Below the pieces are notes generated by a model that saw nothing but the letters and a program-made list of their open reading frames with translations, was not told where the DNA came from and made no database searches. Shown here piece by piece: positions 42,900 to 51,780 of a stretch of 64,000 bases of DNA (positions are counted from its first letter, which is position 1; every line of letters begins with the position of its first letter). The DNA is from Paenibacillus turpanensis. Lineage in GTDB: Bacteria; Bacillota; Bacilli; Paenibacillales; YIM-B00363. Position numbers and translations under genes: made by a program. The stretch is from NCBI RefSeq assembly GCF_011421635.1, contig NZ_WTLI01000017.1, positions 60,835 to 124,834 on the forward strand, in the 5' to 3' direction.

Positions 42900-45800
42900 A
42901 TGCTCCACATGCAACCAAACGAGCATCGTTCATTGAAGCACCAAATTCAACGTACACCCCGGCTGGTACCCTCCTATCCGGAAGGAGAGCTGAAGCTGGA
43001 GGACCCGGCCCGTCCGACAACGAAGCCGACGATCTCTTGGCTGTCGATACTTCTTCCACCGCTAGTAATGCTTACGATCACAATATTTGTGTCGACCTTT
43101 ACACGATCGGTCTACATTTTGGTGATGACAATGGGAATGACGTTGGTTTCTGTATTGGTCTCCGTTTTGAACTATAGCAGTAATGTGAAAAATCATCACC
43201 AGAAAAACAAAAAGCTAACGCGAAAATATACCGATTACTTATTCCAGGTCCGCAACGAGCTCGTTGAGGCCTCTAATCAGCAGCGTAATGCGATGAGCTT
43301 CATTCATCCTTCTGTTGAGGGCTGCTATGATATTGCGCGTCATCAGCGTAAGCAGTTGTGGGAGCGAACCGCAATTGAAAACGATTTTTTGGAAATACGG
43401 ATTGGGATTGGCGAGAGGGGGATGGGCAGGGTCCCTCAGTATACTCCGAAAAGTCGTGCCGTGGATGAGGAAAATCCGGCGGAGCGTATTGCTGTACAGA
43501 TATGCGAGGAATGGCAAAGGGTCAGGGATGTACCTTTCAGCTTGCCGCTTACGGATATCAGTACGCTAGGGTTCTTCGGAAAGCGGAGCGAAGTTCGATC
43601 GTTTGTTTATGCATTTATTACCCAAGTGACTACCCACCATGGTTATGATGACATTCGTTTGATCGGACTGATCCGGCCCGGAGAGCTGGAAGAGTGGGAC
43701 TGGATTCGCTGGCTTCCTCATACATGGGGAAAAGACCGCAAAGTACGGTTCTTGGCAGCCTCACCGAATGAGGCGATAGAGCTGGCAGATCTCCTGCTGC
43801 CGGTTCTGCGCACACGTGAGCAAAGTAAGAACGTGAATATGATTAGTAGAAAAACGCGTCTTCCGCATCTTGTTGTACTTATGCTCGCGCCTGAATTTTG
43901 GGAGCAATCGGAGATCATGAAATATGTGCTTGCGAACGATATGAATTTGGCGATGACAAGTGTGTTTATTTCGGAAAAAATAGACTACGAACTTCCACTC
44001 AATTGTCAGGTTATCGTCGAGGTTAAGGATGGCACAGGCTGTATCCGCAAGGATGTTCATCATAGGCTGGATGAGGCCGGAAAAACTTTTCGTGCTGATT
44101 TGGCCGGCTTGGAGGCTTCCGACGCGTATGCAAGATCATTGGCTCCCATACGGCTGAAGGATTTGGATGACCACGGTCACATTCCGACGATGGTTACGTT
44201 CCTAGATAGCTTTGACGTTAAAAGTGTCGAAGAGCTTCGTCTAACGGAACGCTGGGAGCAGCATAAAGCGAATCGTTCCTTAGCAGTGCCTTTGGGCCGG
44301 GGACAGGCGGGGAAAATGCTAATTTTTGATTTGCATGAGAAGGCTTATGGGCCGCATGGCCTAGTGGCCGGTACAACTGGTTCAGGGAAAAGTGAGCTGC
44401 TTCAATCGCTCTTACTGGCACTTGCGGTGAATTACCACCCCCATGAAGTAGCATTCGTACTTATCGATTATAAAGGGGGAGGAATGGCTAACGCATTTAC
44501 CGGCATTCCCCATCTCGTCGGAACGATTACGAATTTAAGCGGGAACCAAATTCTCCGTGCACTTGCCTCTATTAAAAGTGAACTTCAGCGCAGGCAGCGA
44601 TTATTTAGTGAAGTGGATGTTACGAATATTGATGATTATATTGTCATGGCCCGAAAAGATTCCCTGCTTGAGCCATTACCACATTTGCTTATGGTTGTTG
44701 ACGAGTTTGCCGAGCTAAAATCGGATCAGCCCGAATTCATGAAGGAGCTGGTGAGTGCCGCACGGGTTGGCCGGAGCTTAGGTATTCATTTGATTCTAGC
44801 TACACAGAAGCCGTCCGGAGTCGTAGACGACCAGATTTGGAGTAATTCCCGATTTAAGCTGTGCTTAAAAGTGCAAACGACGGCAGACAGCCAGGAAATG
44901 CTGAAGCGTCCTGAAGCAGCAGAAATTACTGAGAAAGGACGCGGGTATCTCCAAGTAGGCAATAATGAAGTGTTTACGTTGTTCCAATCCTCTTGGAGCG
45001 GTGCTCCTTATGAAGAAAAGGGATCAACGAAGACTACAGGTGGTCAAGCCTACGTTGTAGGTCTTCAGGGCTCAAGAGCACCATTGGTGTGGAGCCAGCC
45101 TAAGGAACAAAGCGAGAAGAAGCCTACACAGCTGCAGGTTGTTGTAAATCAAATTGTGAAACAATCTGAGCTACACGGTGTGCAACGTGCGTTTCAACTG
45201 TGGCAACCTCCACTCCCAACTAAGGTTCACTTAAATCAATTGATTGAGAAGGAGCAGAATTGGAACGGTCGAGAATGGGAGACGGCAACGGATTACTTGG
45301 TTATCCCTATTGGCATCGTAGACCATCCAATGCGCCAAGTACAATTCCCACTAAAGATTGATTTTAGCCGAAACGGTCACCTGTTGATTTATGGTCTACC
45401 CGGAACGGGTAAAACCATGCTATTGAAAACGATAATGATGGCATTGGCCTTAAAGTACAGTCCAGATGATATTCACATGTATATTTTGGATTTTGGAACA
45501 CGAACATTAGGGGTGTTTCGAAACCTTCCTCACGTAGGAGAAGTGGTATATCCCGAGGATGAGGAGAAGCTTGAAAAGCTGTTAAGCTGGATGCTTGGGG
45601 AATTGGAGATTCGCAAACGGAAATTCGCAGAACGCGGAATTAGCAACCTCGTATCGTATAGGACTGCTACGGGTGAGCAGGTTCCTGCAATTCTGATCGT
45701 TCTCGACAACTATACGAATTTTCAAGAAGCCAGTATCGATCGGGTGACGGACATTGTGAAGCTTGTGAGAGAAGGCGGCAATTATGGGTTTTATTTCGTT

Positions 45801-46895
45801 TCTGCGGCAAATGCCGTCAATTCCTTTCCTTATCGCATCACGCAGAATGTCACCCAAATGCTCGTATTCCAATTGTCGGAGAGATCGGAATATACAGCAA
45901 TTGTAGGAAGAACGAATGGGCTGGAGCCGGAGAAAACACCTGGAAGAGGCTTAGCTAAGGATTCAACCCCATTGGAATTCCAAGCAGCATTACCTGCCGA
46001 GGGCTTGTCGGATGATCAAGTTTCGGAGAGCATCCGTATGCAGTGTGATGCAATGAAAGCAGTGTTCCATAAACCGGTTGCCCAGTCTATATCGGTTGCC
46101 GAATCCGTAACGATTCAAGAATTGCTGTTTAAGACAAAGGAGTCTTTAACAACGGAACAACTTCAGACCGCGTTCCCCATTGGATTGAACATGGAGAATA
46201 TACAGCCGGTGATTGTAGACCTTCGACGGACAGCTGTTTGTGCCATATCGTATGTAAATGCCGCAGAAGCATCATCACAACTGGAGTGCCTTGTTCGAAC
46301 ACTTGCAGCTTCTTTTCAAAAGGTCAAATTCGGTATTGTAGCTTCTGAAGGCATGAAATCTCTTAATGGGGAAACGGGTTCCTCATGGGAGGAAAAGCGT
46401 TTAAGCACCGGGATAGAGCTGCTAGCTTATACATCAGCGGTCATATCAGAGCTTCAGGAACGAAAAAATGATTCCAGGCAGGCAGCCGTTTGTGCCGTCG
46501 AACATGACGAAGCGGATTATATTGCGTCACGGTACCCACTGATCGTGATCGTCATCCCGAACCTAAAATCGGCAATCCATTGGATGGATGATGAATCGCT
46601 AGGCCATGTAGAGCGTATTGCCCGGTATGGCTCGGGGTTAGGAGTGCTGCTGTTGGTTGGGTCAACTGCCGAGGAATGGCTTCAATTGAAAATGACTGTC
46701 TTCGTGAAGCTGCTGATGGATCAGAGACACACCTTGTTAAGCGGGGGACTGCTAAAGGAGCATGGGGCTTTTATTGACGATTTAAAAGACAACGGGCTGG
46801 AAATCAACAAACGAATCGGAGAAGGAGAAGCTTACTTTTTATTGGAAGACATGCATTATCGGGTGAAGCTGCCAATCTCGATGGACAAGATATAG
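42900..46895 (+). CDS. EssC/EccC-like FtsK-SpoIIIE ATPase of a type VII-like system
   Basis: 1331-aa membrane ATPase. Two TM segments lie near residues 45-67 and 69-92. The first FtsK domain has Walker A GTTGSGKS (491-498) and Walker B LLMVVDEFAEL. The second has Walker A GLPGTGKT (832-839) and Walker B AILIVLDNY. The third (about 1090-1331) keeps the fold but has no P-loop. IDYKGGGMANAFTGIPHLVG is typical of EssC/EccC. Unlike Firmicute EssC, no N-terminal FHA domains are seen. ATG 42900 follows GAGGAGAGGT; an upstream ATG at 42861 lacks a ribosome site. It would power export of WXG-type substrates. It is followed 22 bp later by a YukD-like gene. Confidence 0.9.
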   Translation: MLHMQPNEHRSLKHQIQRTPRLVPSYPEGELKLEDPARPTTKPTISWLSILLPPLVMLTITIFVSTFTRSVYILVMTMGMTLVSVLVSVLNYSSNVKNHHQKNKKLTRKYTDYLFQVRNELVEASNQQRNAMSFIHPSVEGCYDIARHQRKQLWERTAIENDFLEIRIGIGERGMGRVPQYTPKSRAVDEENPAERIAVQICEEWQRVRDVPFSLPLTDISTLGFFGKRSEVRSFVYAFITQVTTHHGYDDIRLIGLIRPGELEEWDWIRWLPHTWGKDRKVRFLAASPNEAIELADLLLPVLRTREQSKNVNMISRKTRLPHLVVLMLAPEFWEQSEIMKYVLANDMNLAMTSVFISEKIDYELPLNCQVIVEVKDGTGCIRKDVHHRLDEAGKTFRADLAGLEASDAYARSLAPIRLKDLDDHGHIPTMVTFLDSFDVKSVEELRLTERWEQHKANRSLAVPLGRGQAGKMLIFDLHEKAYGPHGLVAGTTGSGKSELLQSLLLALAVNYHPHEVAFVLIDYKGGGMANAFTGIPHLVGTITNLSGNQILRALASIKSELQRRQRLFSEVDVTNIDDYIVMARKDSLLEPLPHLLMVVDEFAELKSDQPEFMKELVSAARVGRSLGIHLILATQKPSGVVDDQIWSNSRFKLCLKVQTTADSQEMLKRPEAAEITEKGRGYLQVGNNEVFTLFQSSWSGAPYEEKGSTKTTGGQAYVVGLQGSRAPLVWSQPKEQSEKKPTQLQVVVNQIVKQSELHGVQRAFQLWQPPLPTKVHLNQLIEKEQNWNGREWETATDYLVIPIGIVDHPMRQVQFPLKIDFSRNGHLLIYGLPGTGKTMLLKTIMMALALKYSPDDIHMYILDFGTRTLGVFRNLPHVGEVVYPEDEEKLEKLLSWMLGELEIRKRKFAERGISNLVSYRTATGEQVPAILIVLDNYTNFQEASIDRVTDIVKLVREGGNYGFYFVSAANAVNSFPYRITQNVTQMLVFQLSERSEYTAIVGRTNGLEPEKTPGRGLAKDSTPLEFQAALPAEGLSDDQVSESIRMQCDAMKAVFHKPVAQSISVAESVTIQELLFKTKESLTTEQLQTAFPIGLNMENIQPVIVDLRRTAVCAISYVNAAEASSQLECLVRTLAASFQKVKFGIVASEGMKSLNGETGSSWEEKRLSTGIELLAYTSAVISELQERKNDSRQAAVCAVEHDEADYIASRYPLIVIVIPNLKSAIHWMDDESLGHVERIARYGSGLGVLLLVGSTAEEWLQLKMTVFVKLLMDQRHTLLSGGLLKEHGAFIDDLKDNGLEINKRIGEGEAYFLLEDMHYRVKLPISMDKI

Positions 46896-46917
46896 TGGGA
46901 AAAGAGGGTTTCGGCGT

Positions 46918-47184
46918 ATGATCGTAACGGTAAGTCTTGAAGATGAGCATACGAAGCAGTTGGATGTTGAGCTTCCTTCGGAGCTGCCTGTTCAAGCATT
47001 TCTTGACCTTCTGGTACAAGCGTATTGGTTGACAGAGCCGGCGGGTAGCAACCATGGTTACTACATAGAAATTAGAGTGTCCGATCGGGAATGGATCCTA
47101 TTCCCCGGGGATGGTATGCTCACAAGTGAAAATTGTGCCGATGGTGCGCGTATCGTAATCCGCAGAACAGAAGCGGCATCATGA
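46918..47184 (+). CDS. YukD/EsaB-like ubiquitin-fold protein
   Basis: 88-aa protein resembling the small ubiquitin-like YukD/EsaB component of Firmicute type VII systems. It has beta strands at MIVTVSLEDEHTKQLDVELP, a helix VQAFLDLLVQAYWL, and a closing DGARIVIRRTEAAS. The match is structural and contextual rather than by a strong motif. It sits between the EssC-like gene and the CpaE/TadZ-like gene. EsaB acts in the cytoplasm as a regulator or assembly factor of T7SS in known systems. Confidence 0.75.
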   Translation: MIVTVSLEDEHTKQLDVELPSELPVQAFLDLLVQAYWLTEPAGSNHGYYIEIRVSDREWILFPGDGMLTSENCADGARIVIRRTEAAS

Positions 47185-47203
47185 ACCGAGTGGGGGCCAA
47201 ACG

Positions 47204-48616
47204 ATGAAGATACGATCGTTGCTGTTTGGATCACGTTCCGTTAAAAAAATTCACCTAGTATGCTCTCCTGATTTAAGCATGTTGCTGTCTTATTTTCTAG
47301 AGAATGAGGGGTTTGCTGTTACGGGGAATCATCATTCCTACGCGGATTTTTTGACTGATCTAAAGAGTCGGGAAATCGATGGATCCTCTATCGTGTTCAT
47401 AGAAGGATCGGTGGGGCTGCAGCATCCTGTGCAGTCGAGCTCCATTCTAAAGCACATGGCGGATATAAGGAAGTACGGCAAGTCACTGCGAATCATAGTA
47501 CAGCTGCCAGACGAGCTTCAACAGGAAATTGAATTTATCCGTCAAATGGTTCATCTTCGTATTCATGATCTGCAATTTTTTACTAGTTATCAGGGCGACG
47601 ACATTCTAAATTGGATCCGTGAGAAAAAAACAACGCGCGATTATTATGCCGTTATAGGAAAACCCAAACGAGGTCTATTCGGCTGGTTAAGCGGTAAGAA
47701 GGCAAATATCGATAGCATAACAGTGGAGGCGGCCTTCCCTGAGCAGGAGACGAGTTTAAAGAAGGATGAAGCAGTCCATCCTTCTTTAAAGGTACGCCCT
47801 GTATTAGGTGAGCTTTCGTCGGAGGAGATGAAGAGAATAACGTCAGCAGAGGAGGAGGCAGCACCTGTGCTTGACCATACTTCTCCTTTTTTCAAGGAAG
47901 CACCGCTTGCTGGTATGCCCCTAGTCATTAGTATATGCGGAGCGAGGGGGGACGAAGATGTCGGTGCCGCTGCCTTTTTGCTTGCTGCAGGGCTTGCCAA
48001 GCTTGGCTGGAAGCCGCTTGTTTGCGGCGATGACCGCCAGGAAATTAGCTCGCTCGAAGAACTGGCCTTTCAAGGTGAACGGGAAGATCGAAGCTCAAAG
48101 ATGTTTGAGTATGAAGGTATAACCTTCTACCGCAGAGAGCATCGCTGGGATATTTCAGAGCTTATGCTAAGCGGATACTCACATATCATATTATGGATTG
48201 ATATGTTTAAAGAGAGGCCCGGGCTGAATGGTCTCGAGCTTTGGCTGAATGCGCAAGTGCCGATCGTTGTCGGACATGGGGCAATGTGGAAATATGAGCT
48301 TTTGAAGGAAAGACTAAGTATGTATAGTCCGTATGAGAGAAGACGCTGCAGGCTGCTGCTTGAGAGCGGACAACAGCTTGTTCTTCAAAGACTAAAACAG
48401 GACTTTGATGATTTACGGACCTATTTAATTCCGGGATACGAGGACCCGCTGTATCCGGATGAGACCGCGGTAGATTGGGTATCCAAGCTGCTAGTCGTTA
48501 CCAAGAAGCCTATCAAGAAGACAATCATGCTTTGGGGGGCTGTGGGAGCGGTGTTCCTGCTTACTTTGATATTAATCAGTTTGGGATTATCGTTCTCTCC
48601 TGAGAGTGCGGGATAA
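47204..48616 (+). CDS. CpaE/TadZ-like protein with C-terminal membrane anchor
   Basis: 470-aa protein. The N-terminal about 140 residues look like a receiver-type fold (KKIHLVCSPDLSMLLSYFLE, SIVFIEGSVG), as in CpaE/TadZ proteins. From about residue 240 there is a MinD-like fold (MPLVISICGARGDEDVGAAA, AAGLAKLGWKPLVCGDD) whose P-loop lacks the lysines of a deviant Walker A. The C-terminus has one TM helix (IMLWGAVGAVFLLTLILISL). Known TadZ/CpaE proteins localise pili and are soluble; the anchor here is unusual. It may take the place of the membrane protein EssB, which is missing from the locus. Confidence 0.6.
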   Translation: MKIRSLLFGSRSVKKIHLVCSPDLSMLLSYFLENEGFAVTGNHHSYADFLTDLKSREIDGSSIVFIEGSVGLQHPVQSSSILKHMADIRKYGKSLRIIVQLPDELQQEIEFIRQMVHLRIHDLQFFTSYQGDDILNWIREKKTTRDYYAVIGKPKRGLFGWLSGKKANIDSITVEAAFPEQETSLKKDEAVHPSLKVRPVLGELSSEEMKRITSAEEEAAPVLDHTSPFFKEAPLAGMPLVISICGARGDEDVGAAAFLLAAGLAKLGWKPLVCGDDRQEISSLEELAFQGEREDRSSKMFEYEGITFYRREHRWDISELMLSGYSHIILWIDMFKERPGLNGLELWLNAQVPIVVGHGAMWKYELLKERLSMYSPYERRRCRLLLESGQQLVLQRLKQDFDDLRTYLIPGYEDPLYPDETAVDWVSKLLVVTKKPIKKTIMLWGAVGAVFLLTLILISLGLSFSPESAG

Positions 48617-48639
48617 CATTATTGTTAAGGGGGTTCCCG

Positions 48640-48987
48640 ATGGTAAGCTCAACATATGTATACGGATTAAGTGAAAGCTGTGAGCGTTTGCTAACCAGTA
48701 CAGAGGCATGCAAGAACGATATGGATGAAGCAATATACGATATCAGAGATTATTGGGTAGGAATGGGGCAAGCTGATTTTGAAGCCGATTGCAGGTTATG
48801 GATGAGAAAGACCGATCAGCTCTATCGAGCAATTCTTAATCTCCAATCCGGCCTATCACGATATGCCGATCAATTGCAGCGTGAAGAGGAAAGAGCACGC
48901 CGTGAGGAGGAAGAACGAATTCGTCGCGAACAAGCTGCGGCAGAAATGGCTAGACCAGGTTGGTCCGCTCCCTATTCCTATTTATGA
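48640..48987 (+). CDS. WXG100-like small protein
   Basis: 115-aa helical protein. A WVG motif (W39-V40-G41) lies between two helical arms, in the position of the WXG turn (IYDIRDYWVGMGQADFEADC). The C-terminal arm has a long Arg/Glu stretch (REEERARREEEERIRREQAA) and a Pro/Trp/Tyr tail. WXG100 proteins are the substrates or dimeric chaperones of type VII systems. ATG 48640 follows AAGGGGG. It is the last gene before a strong terminator. It could also be a non-secreted helical adaptor. Confidence 0.65.
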   Translation: MVSSTYVYGLSESCERLLTSTEACKNDMDEAIYDIRDYWVGMGQADFEADCRLWMRKTDQLYRAILNLQSGLSRYADQLQREEERARREEEERIRREQAAAEMARPGWSAPYSYL

Positions 48988-49051
48988 TAGGACATTTGGT
49001 ATAAACAATTATTAATCTAATGGAACCATGTCTTAATGAAAAGTTTTTGAA

Positions 49052-49078
49052 AAGTCGCATAATGCGACTTTTTTTTGT
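49052..49078 (+). terminator. Strong rho-independent terminator
   Basis: AAGTCGCAT / ATGCGACTT perfect stem with a 1-nt centre, followed by eight T. It splits the EssC unit from the Tad-like unit. Confidence 0.87.
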
Positions 49079-49266
49079 GCGATTTAGGTGCGTATTCTAT
49101 TTTTTAAGCAAAATGTGAGTTTCTTCCCGTATCCTGAGAACCTATTGAAACCCAAAACGGCGTGGTAATATGTGGAAGGGATGAGAAAAAACGCAACTTG
49201 GTCCCATTGATTAAAATCAGTATTGTGAAAGATGACTTATCTATTTGGTTGACGGAGGGACTTATT

Positions 49267-50370
49267 GTGGCTGTTCGGAAGGTGAAAAAAGTCGTTTTAT
49301 ATTCAACCATCTCCGGGATTTTAGTTGCTATATTAACGTCGGGTGTGTGGTTCGCTACCTATCGTTTCTATACGGCCAAGCTGTTGGAAGAGAGGCAATC
49401 TTTTGAGAAGCAGCTGGCCCAACGAAATTCGCTGCTTCAACGTTATCAGGATGAGTCGAAAAAGGCGTATGTGCTGCAGTCAGCCAAACAAGCAGGCGAG
49501 ATCATCGGGGCTATGGATTTGCGGGAAGAAAAAATTCCCAGCCATGTAACCCCTGGAAATGTGGTGCTCGACCCTAAAGACCTAGTGGGTAAGCACTTAA
49601 AAATTAATGCCTTAGCGGGAACCATGCTTACTTCCGATATGGTTCGGGACGCAAGTAAGATGGATTCTACAGAACGCAAGCACGAGTCCCAATATATTCG
49701 TCTACCGCTGCGAATTCAAAAGACGGATGTTGTCGATATTCGGATCGTATTTCCGAACGGTGAAGACTACATTGTAGTCGCTAAGAAAAAGCTGTCTGAT
49801 GTTCATGCCGGACAACAGCTTGCCTTTTTTAATGTAACAGAAGAAGAACTCATGATTTTGCAATCGGCACTTGTCGATAGCTACATGAGGGAAGCTGAGC
49901 TTTACGCTGTTCCATATGTAGATCCGGAGTTCCAGGAGCGGGCGGTTGTGACGTATGTCCCTACTATGGATGTACTGCGTGCGATGCAAACTGACCCTGG
50001 CATTATCGATAAAGCAAAGCTAGCGGCGATGGCGCTTCTTCGTCCGGACTTAGATAGACGAATGAATGAATTGCCTGAAGGAAGCAAGGTTCGGATCGGT
50101 GCGGATCTGCCAAGCGGCAGTGGTGTAAGTAAGCGAATCTCAGAGGGAGGGAGAGCTCCCTTAGGTCCGGAGGAAGAAGGTGTAACTGTACCACAGCCGG
50201 CGGCACCGAACCCCGGGATGCAGCCGCAAACTCAAGCTAACACTGCTCCCGTTCAAATGCCGGTCGAGCCGCCTCAGAATCAAGGGGCCCCTGCAGCCGA
50301 TGGAACCCAGCCTTCTCCTTCGGCTCCAGATGTGTCAACAGGAAATAGCACAAGTCTTCTAGGAGGATAA
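49267..50370 (+). CDS. CpaB/RcpC-like SAF-domain protein
   Basis: 367-aa protein with one N-terminal TM segment (VVLYSTISGILVAILTSGVW) and a coiled-coil region. A SAF/CpaB-type domain follows (about residues 80-240): IPSHVTPGNVVLDPKDLVGK, INALAGTMLTSDMV and YIVVAKKKLSDVHAG. The C-terminal 90 residues are a Pro/Gln/Ala-rich tail. CpaB/RcpC proteins are periplasmic or outer-facing parts of Tad pilus systems. GTG 49267 is preferred, since GGAGGG lies 8 nt upstream; upstream codons would move the TM inward. First gene of the Tad-like operon. Confidence 0.77.
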   Translation: MAVRKVKKVVLYSTISGILVAILTSGVWFATYRFYTAKLLEERQSFEKQLAQRNSLLQRYQDESKKAYVLQSAKQAGEIIGAMDLREEKIPSHVTPGNVVLDPKDLVGKHLKINALAGTMLTSDMVRDASKMDSTERKHESQYIRLPLRIQKTDVVDIRIVFPNGEDYIVVAKKKLSDVHAGQQLAFFNVTEEELMILQSALVDSYMREAELYAVPYVDPEFQERAVVTYVPTMDVLRAMQTDPGIIDKAKLAAMALLRPDLDRRMNELPEGSKVRIGADLPSGSGVSKRISEGGRAPLGPEEEGVTVPQPAAPNPGMQPQTQANTAPVQMPVEPPQNQGAPAADGTQPSPSAPDVSTGNSTSLLGG

Positions 50371-50375
50371 ACCTA

Positions 50376-50954
50376 ATGCGTCTTGGCATTCTGGGCAATT
50401 GCGCAAAGCATGATTTGGTTCTAGTACTTGCAGCACTAATACAATCCCATCGCGGAGAATCGGTCTCCGTTGGAACAAAGGAAGAGAGGGTATATCCCTA
50501 CTTTAACGGAGAAGTTTCCCAGATTGCGATCCATCCGCTCGATAAAGATGAAGGCAGTATCATCATTCATGACCTACACGAAATTCCGGAAGAAGCATCA
50601 ATATATGAGAAGATATTCCTGGTAACGACTTTCGACCGATACTCTATCGACTTTATGGAGAGTGCAAGCCGAGTGGTGAAGTTTGACGCTGTTGTACTCA
50701 TCTCAGCCCCTTGCAGCATAACACCAAAATTCATTGAGCAGCGGCTGCAGGAGCAAGAGTCTCCACGCTTCTATGTGTACGAGGAAGATGCGAAACGAAG
50801 AATAGATATGGTCTTTGACGGTCGTATCCCACTAAAGAAGCTTTCCGCTGATTTTGTAGACACAATGAATGATATTTTGATCGAGCATTTTGAAGTGCCT
50901 TCTAAGAGCATTAAGAAATTATGGAGCTATGCTGCCAAGAGGTTAGGGGGGTGA
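50376..50954 (+). CDS. Hypothetical protein, degenerate MinD-like fold
   Basis: 192-aa cytoplasmic protein starting MRLGILGNCAKHDLVLVLAA. The layout resembles a Rossmann/P-loop fold in which the nucleotide-binding loop has degenerated (GNCAKHD in place of a Walker A). Later strands are IIIHDLHEI, IFLVTTFDRYSID and AVVLISAPCSI. It is spaced 5 bp from both neighbours, so it belongs to the Tad-like operon; possibly a partner of the next protein. ATG follows AGGAGGATAA. Confidence 0.6.
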   Translation: MRLGILGNCAKHDLVLVLAALIQSHRGESVSVGTKEERVYPYFNGEVSQIAIHPLDKDEGSIIIHDLHEIPEEASIYEKIFLVTTFDRYSIDFMESASRVVKFDAVVLISAPCSITPKFIEQRLQEQESPRFYVYEEDAKRRIDMVFDGRIPLKKLSADFVDTMNDILIEHFEVPSKSIKKLWSYAAKRLGG

Positions 50955-50958
50955 GCGT

Positions 50959-51780
50959 ATGATTGTCGCATGCTGGGGACCAGTTCATGGCCAAGTCGGC
51001 ACCACGAGTAATTTAGTGGCTATCGCTACATTATTGGCATTGGATTATCACTTGCGGATTCTGGTATGTCACTCGCATTCGGAGCCTTCTCTTCTTGAGC
51101 GAAATTATATGCGCAATCCCAAGTCGGAGCTTCTTCTGGAGGGAGGCGGCTTGGACGCAATCGGACGACTTGTGCACTGCGGACTGTTAACTCCGGAGGG
51201 GCTGAGAGATAATACAGAATCCGTGCTTAAGAACAGGCTGGATTTCTTAGCGGGTCCGGACTCGCTTCAGACTGGGAGCATCATGGAAATAATGGTCCCT
51301 CTACTTGAGGTATCAAAAAGCTACTATGATCTCACATTTGTGGATATCGTTCCGGGAGCTCAAAACCCTTTATCCGACCTTGTTCTTACTCATGCGGATC
51401 TAGTGGTGGTGAATTTGAATCAAAACGAGGGTTTGCTGGAACAGTTCTTTACGAAGACCTCATGGCCGACACATCTCGAGCAAAAACGGATTTTGTATGT
51501 ATTGGGAAAATTCGAGCGTTCATCGAAATATACGATGAAGCGTCTTTCGAAGCGTTTTGCCATGTCCGAATCGTCTTTGCATGCGGTCCCTTATCAATCT
51601 AAATATATGGACGCACTCAATGAGCAGCTTGCATTAGAATATTTGATTCGTGCTTCAAATGCGAAGGCGCGTATGCTGGAGTTCAACGAAGATGCATATT
51701 TTATTGCTTCCATTCGGCGGTTCAATGAACAAATGCTTAAGATGTTAGAGCTTTCTCCGAGAGCGGAGGTCACGGTATGA
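50959..51780 (+). CDS. TadZ/MinD-like ATPase-fold protein with altered P-loop
   Basis: 273-aa protein. The N-terminus MIVACWGPVHGQVGTTSNLV follows the MinD/ParA pattern, but the loop reads GPVHGQVGTTS, without the signature or the P-loop lysine. Downstream are YYDLTFVDIVPGA (Walker B/switch-like) and LVVVNLNQNEGLLEQFF. TadZ proteins with atypical Walker A direct the Tad ATPase to its site; this one sits directly ahead of the CpaF gene and overlaps it by 4 bp (ATGA). Confidence 0.68.
   Translation: MIVACWGPVHGQVGTTSNLVAIATLLALDYHLRILVCHSHSEPSLLERNYMRNPKSELLLEGGGLDAIGRLVHCGLLTPEGLRDNTESVLKNRLDFLAGPDSLQTGSIMEIMVPLLEVSKSYYDLTFVDIVPGAQNPLSDLVLTHADLVVVNLNQNEGLLEQFFTKTSWPTHLEQKRILYVLGKFERSSKYTMKRLSKRFAMSESSLHAVPYQSKYMDALNEQLALEYLIRASNAKARMLEFNEDAYFIASIRRFNEQMLKMLELSPRAEVTV

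Noticed and set aside
42900..46895. Chromosome translocase FtsK/SpoIIIE
   Set aside because: Two TM only, three ATPase-like domains, no gamma domain, and YukD/WXG neighbours fit EssC instead.
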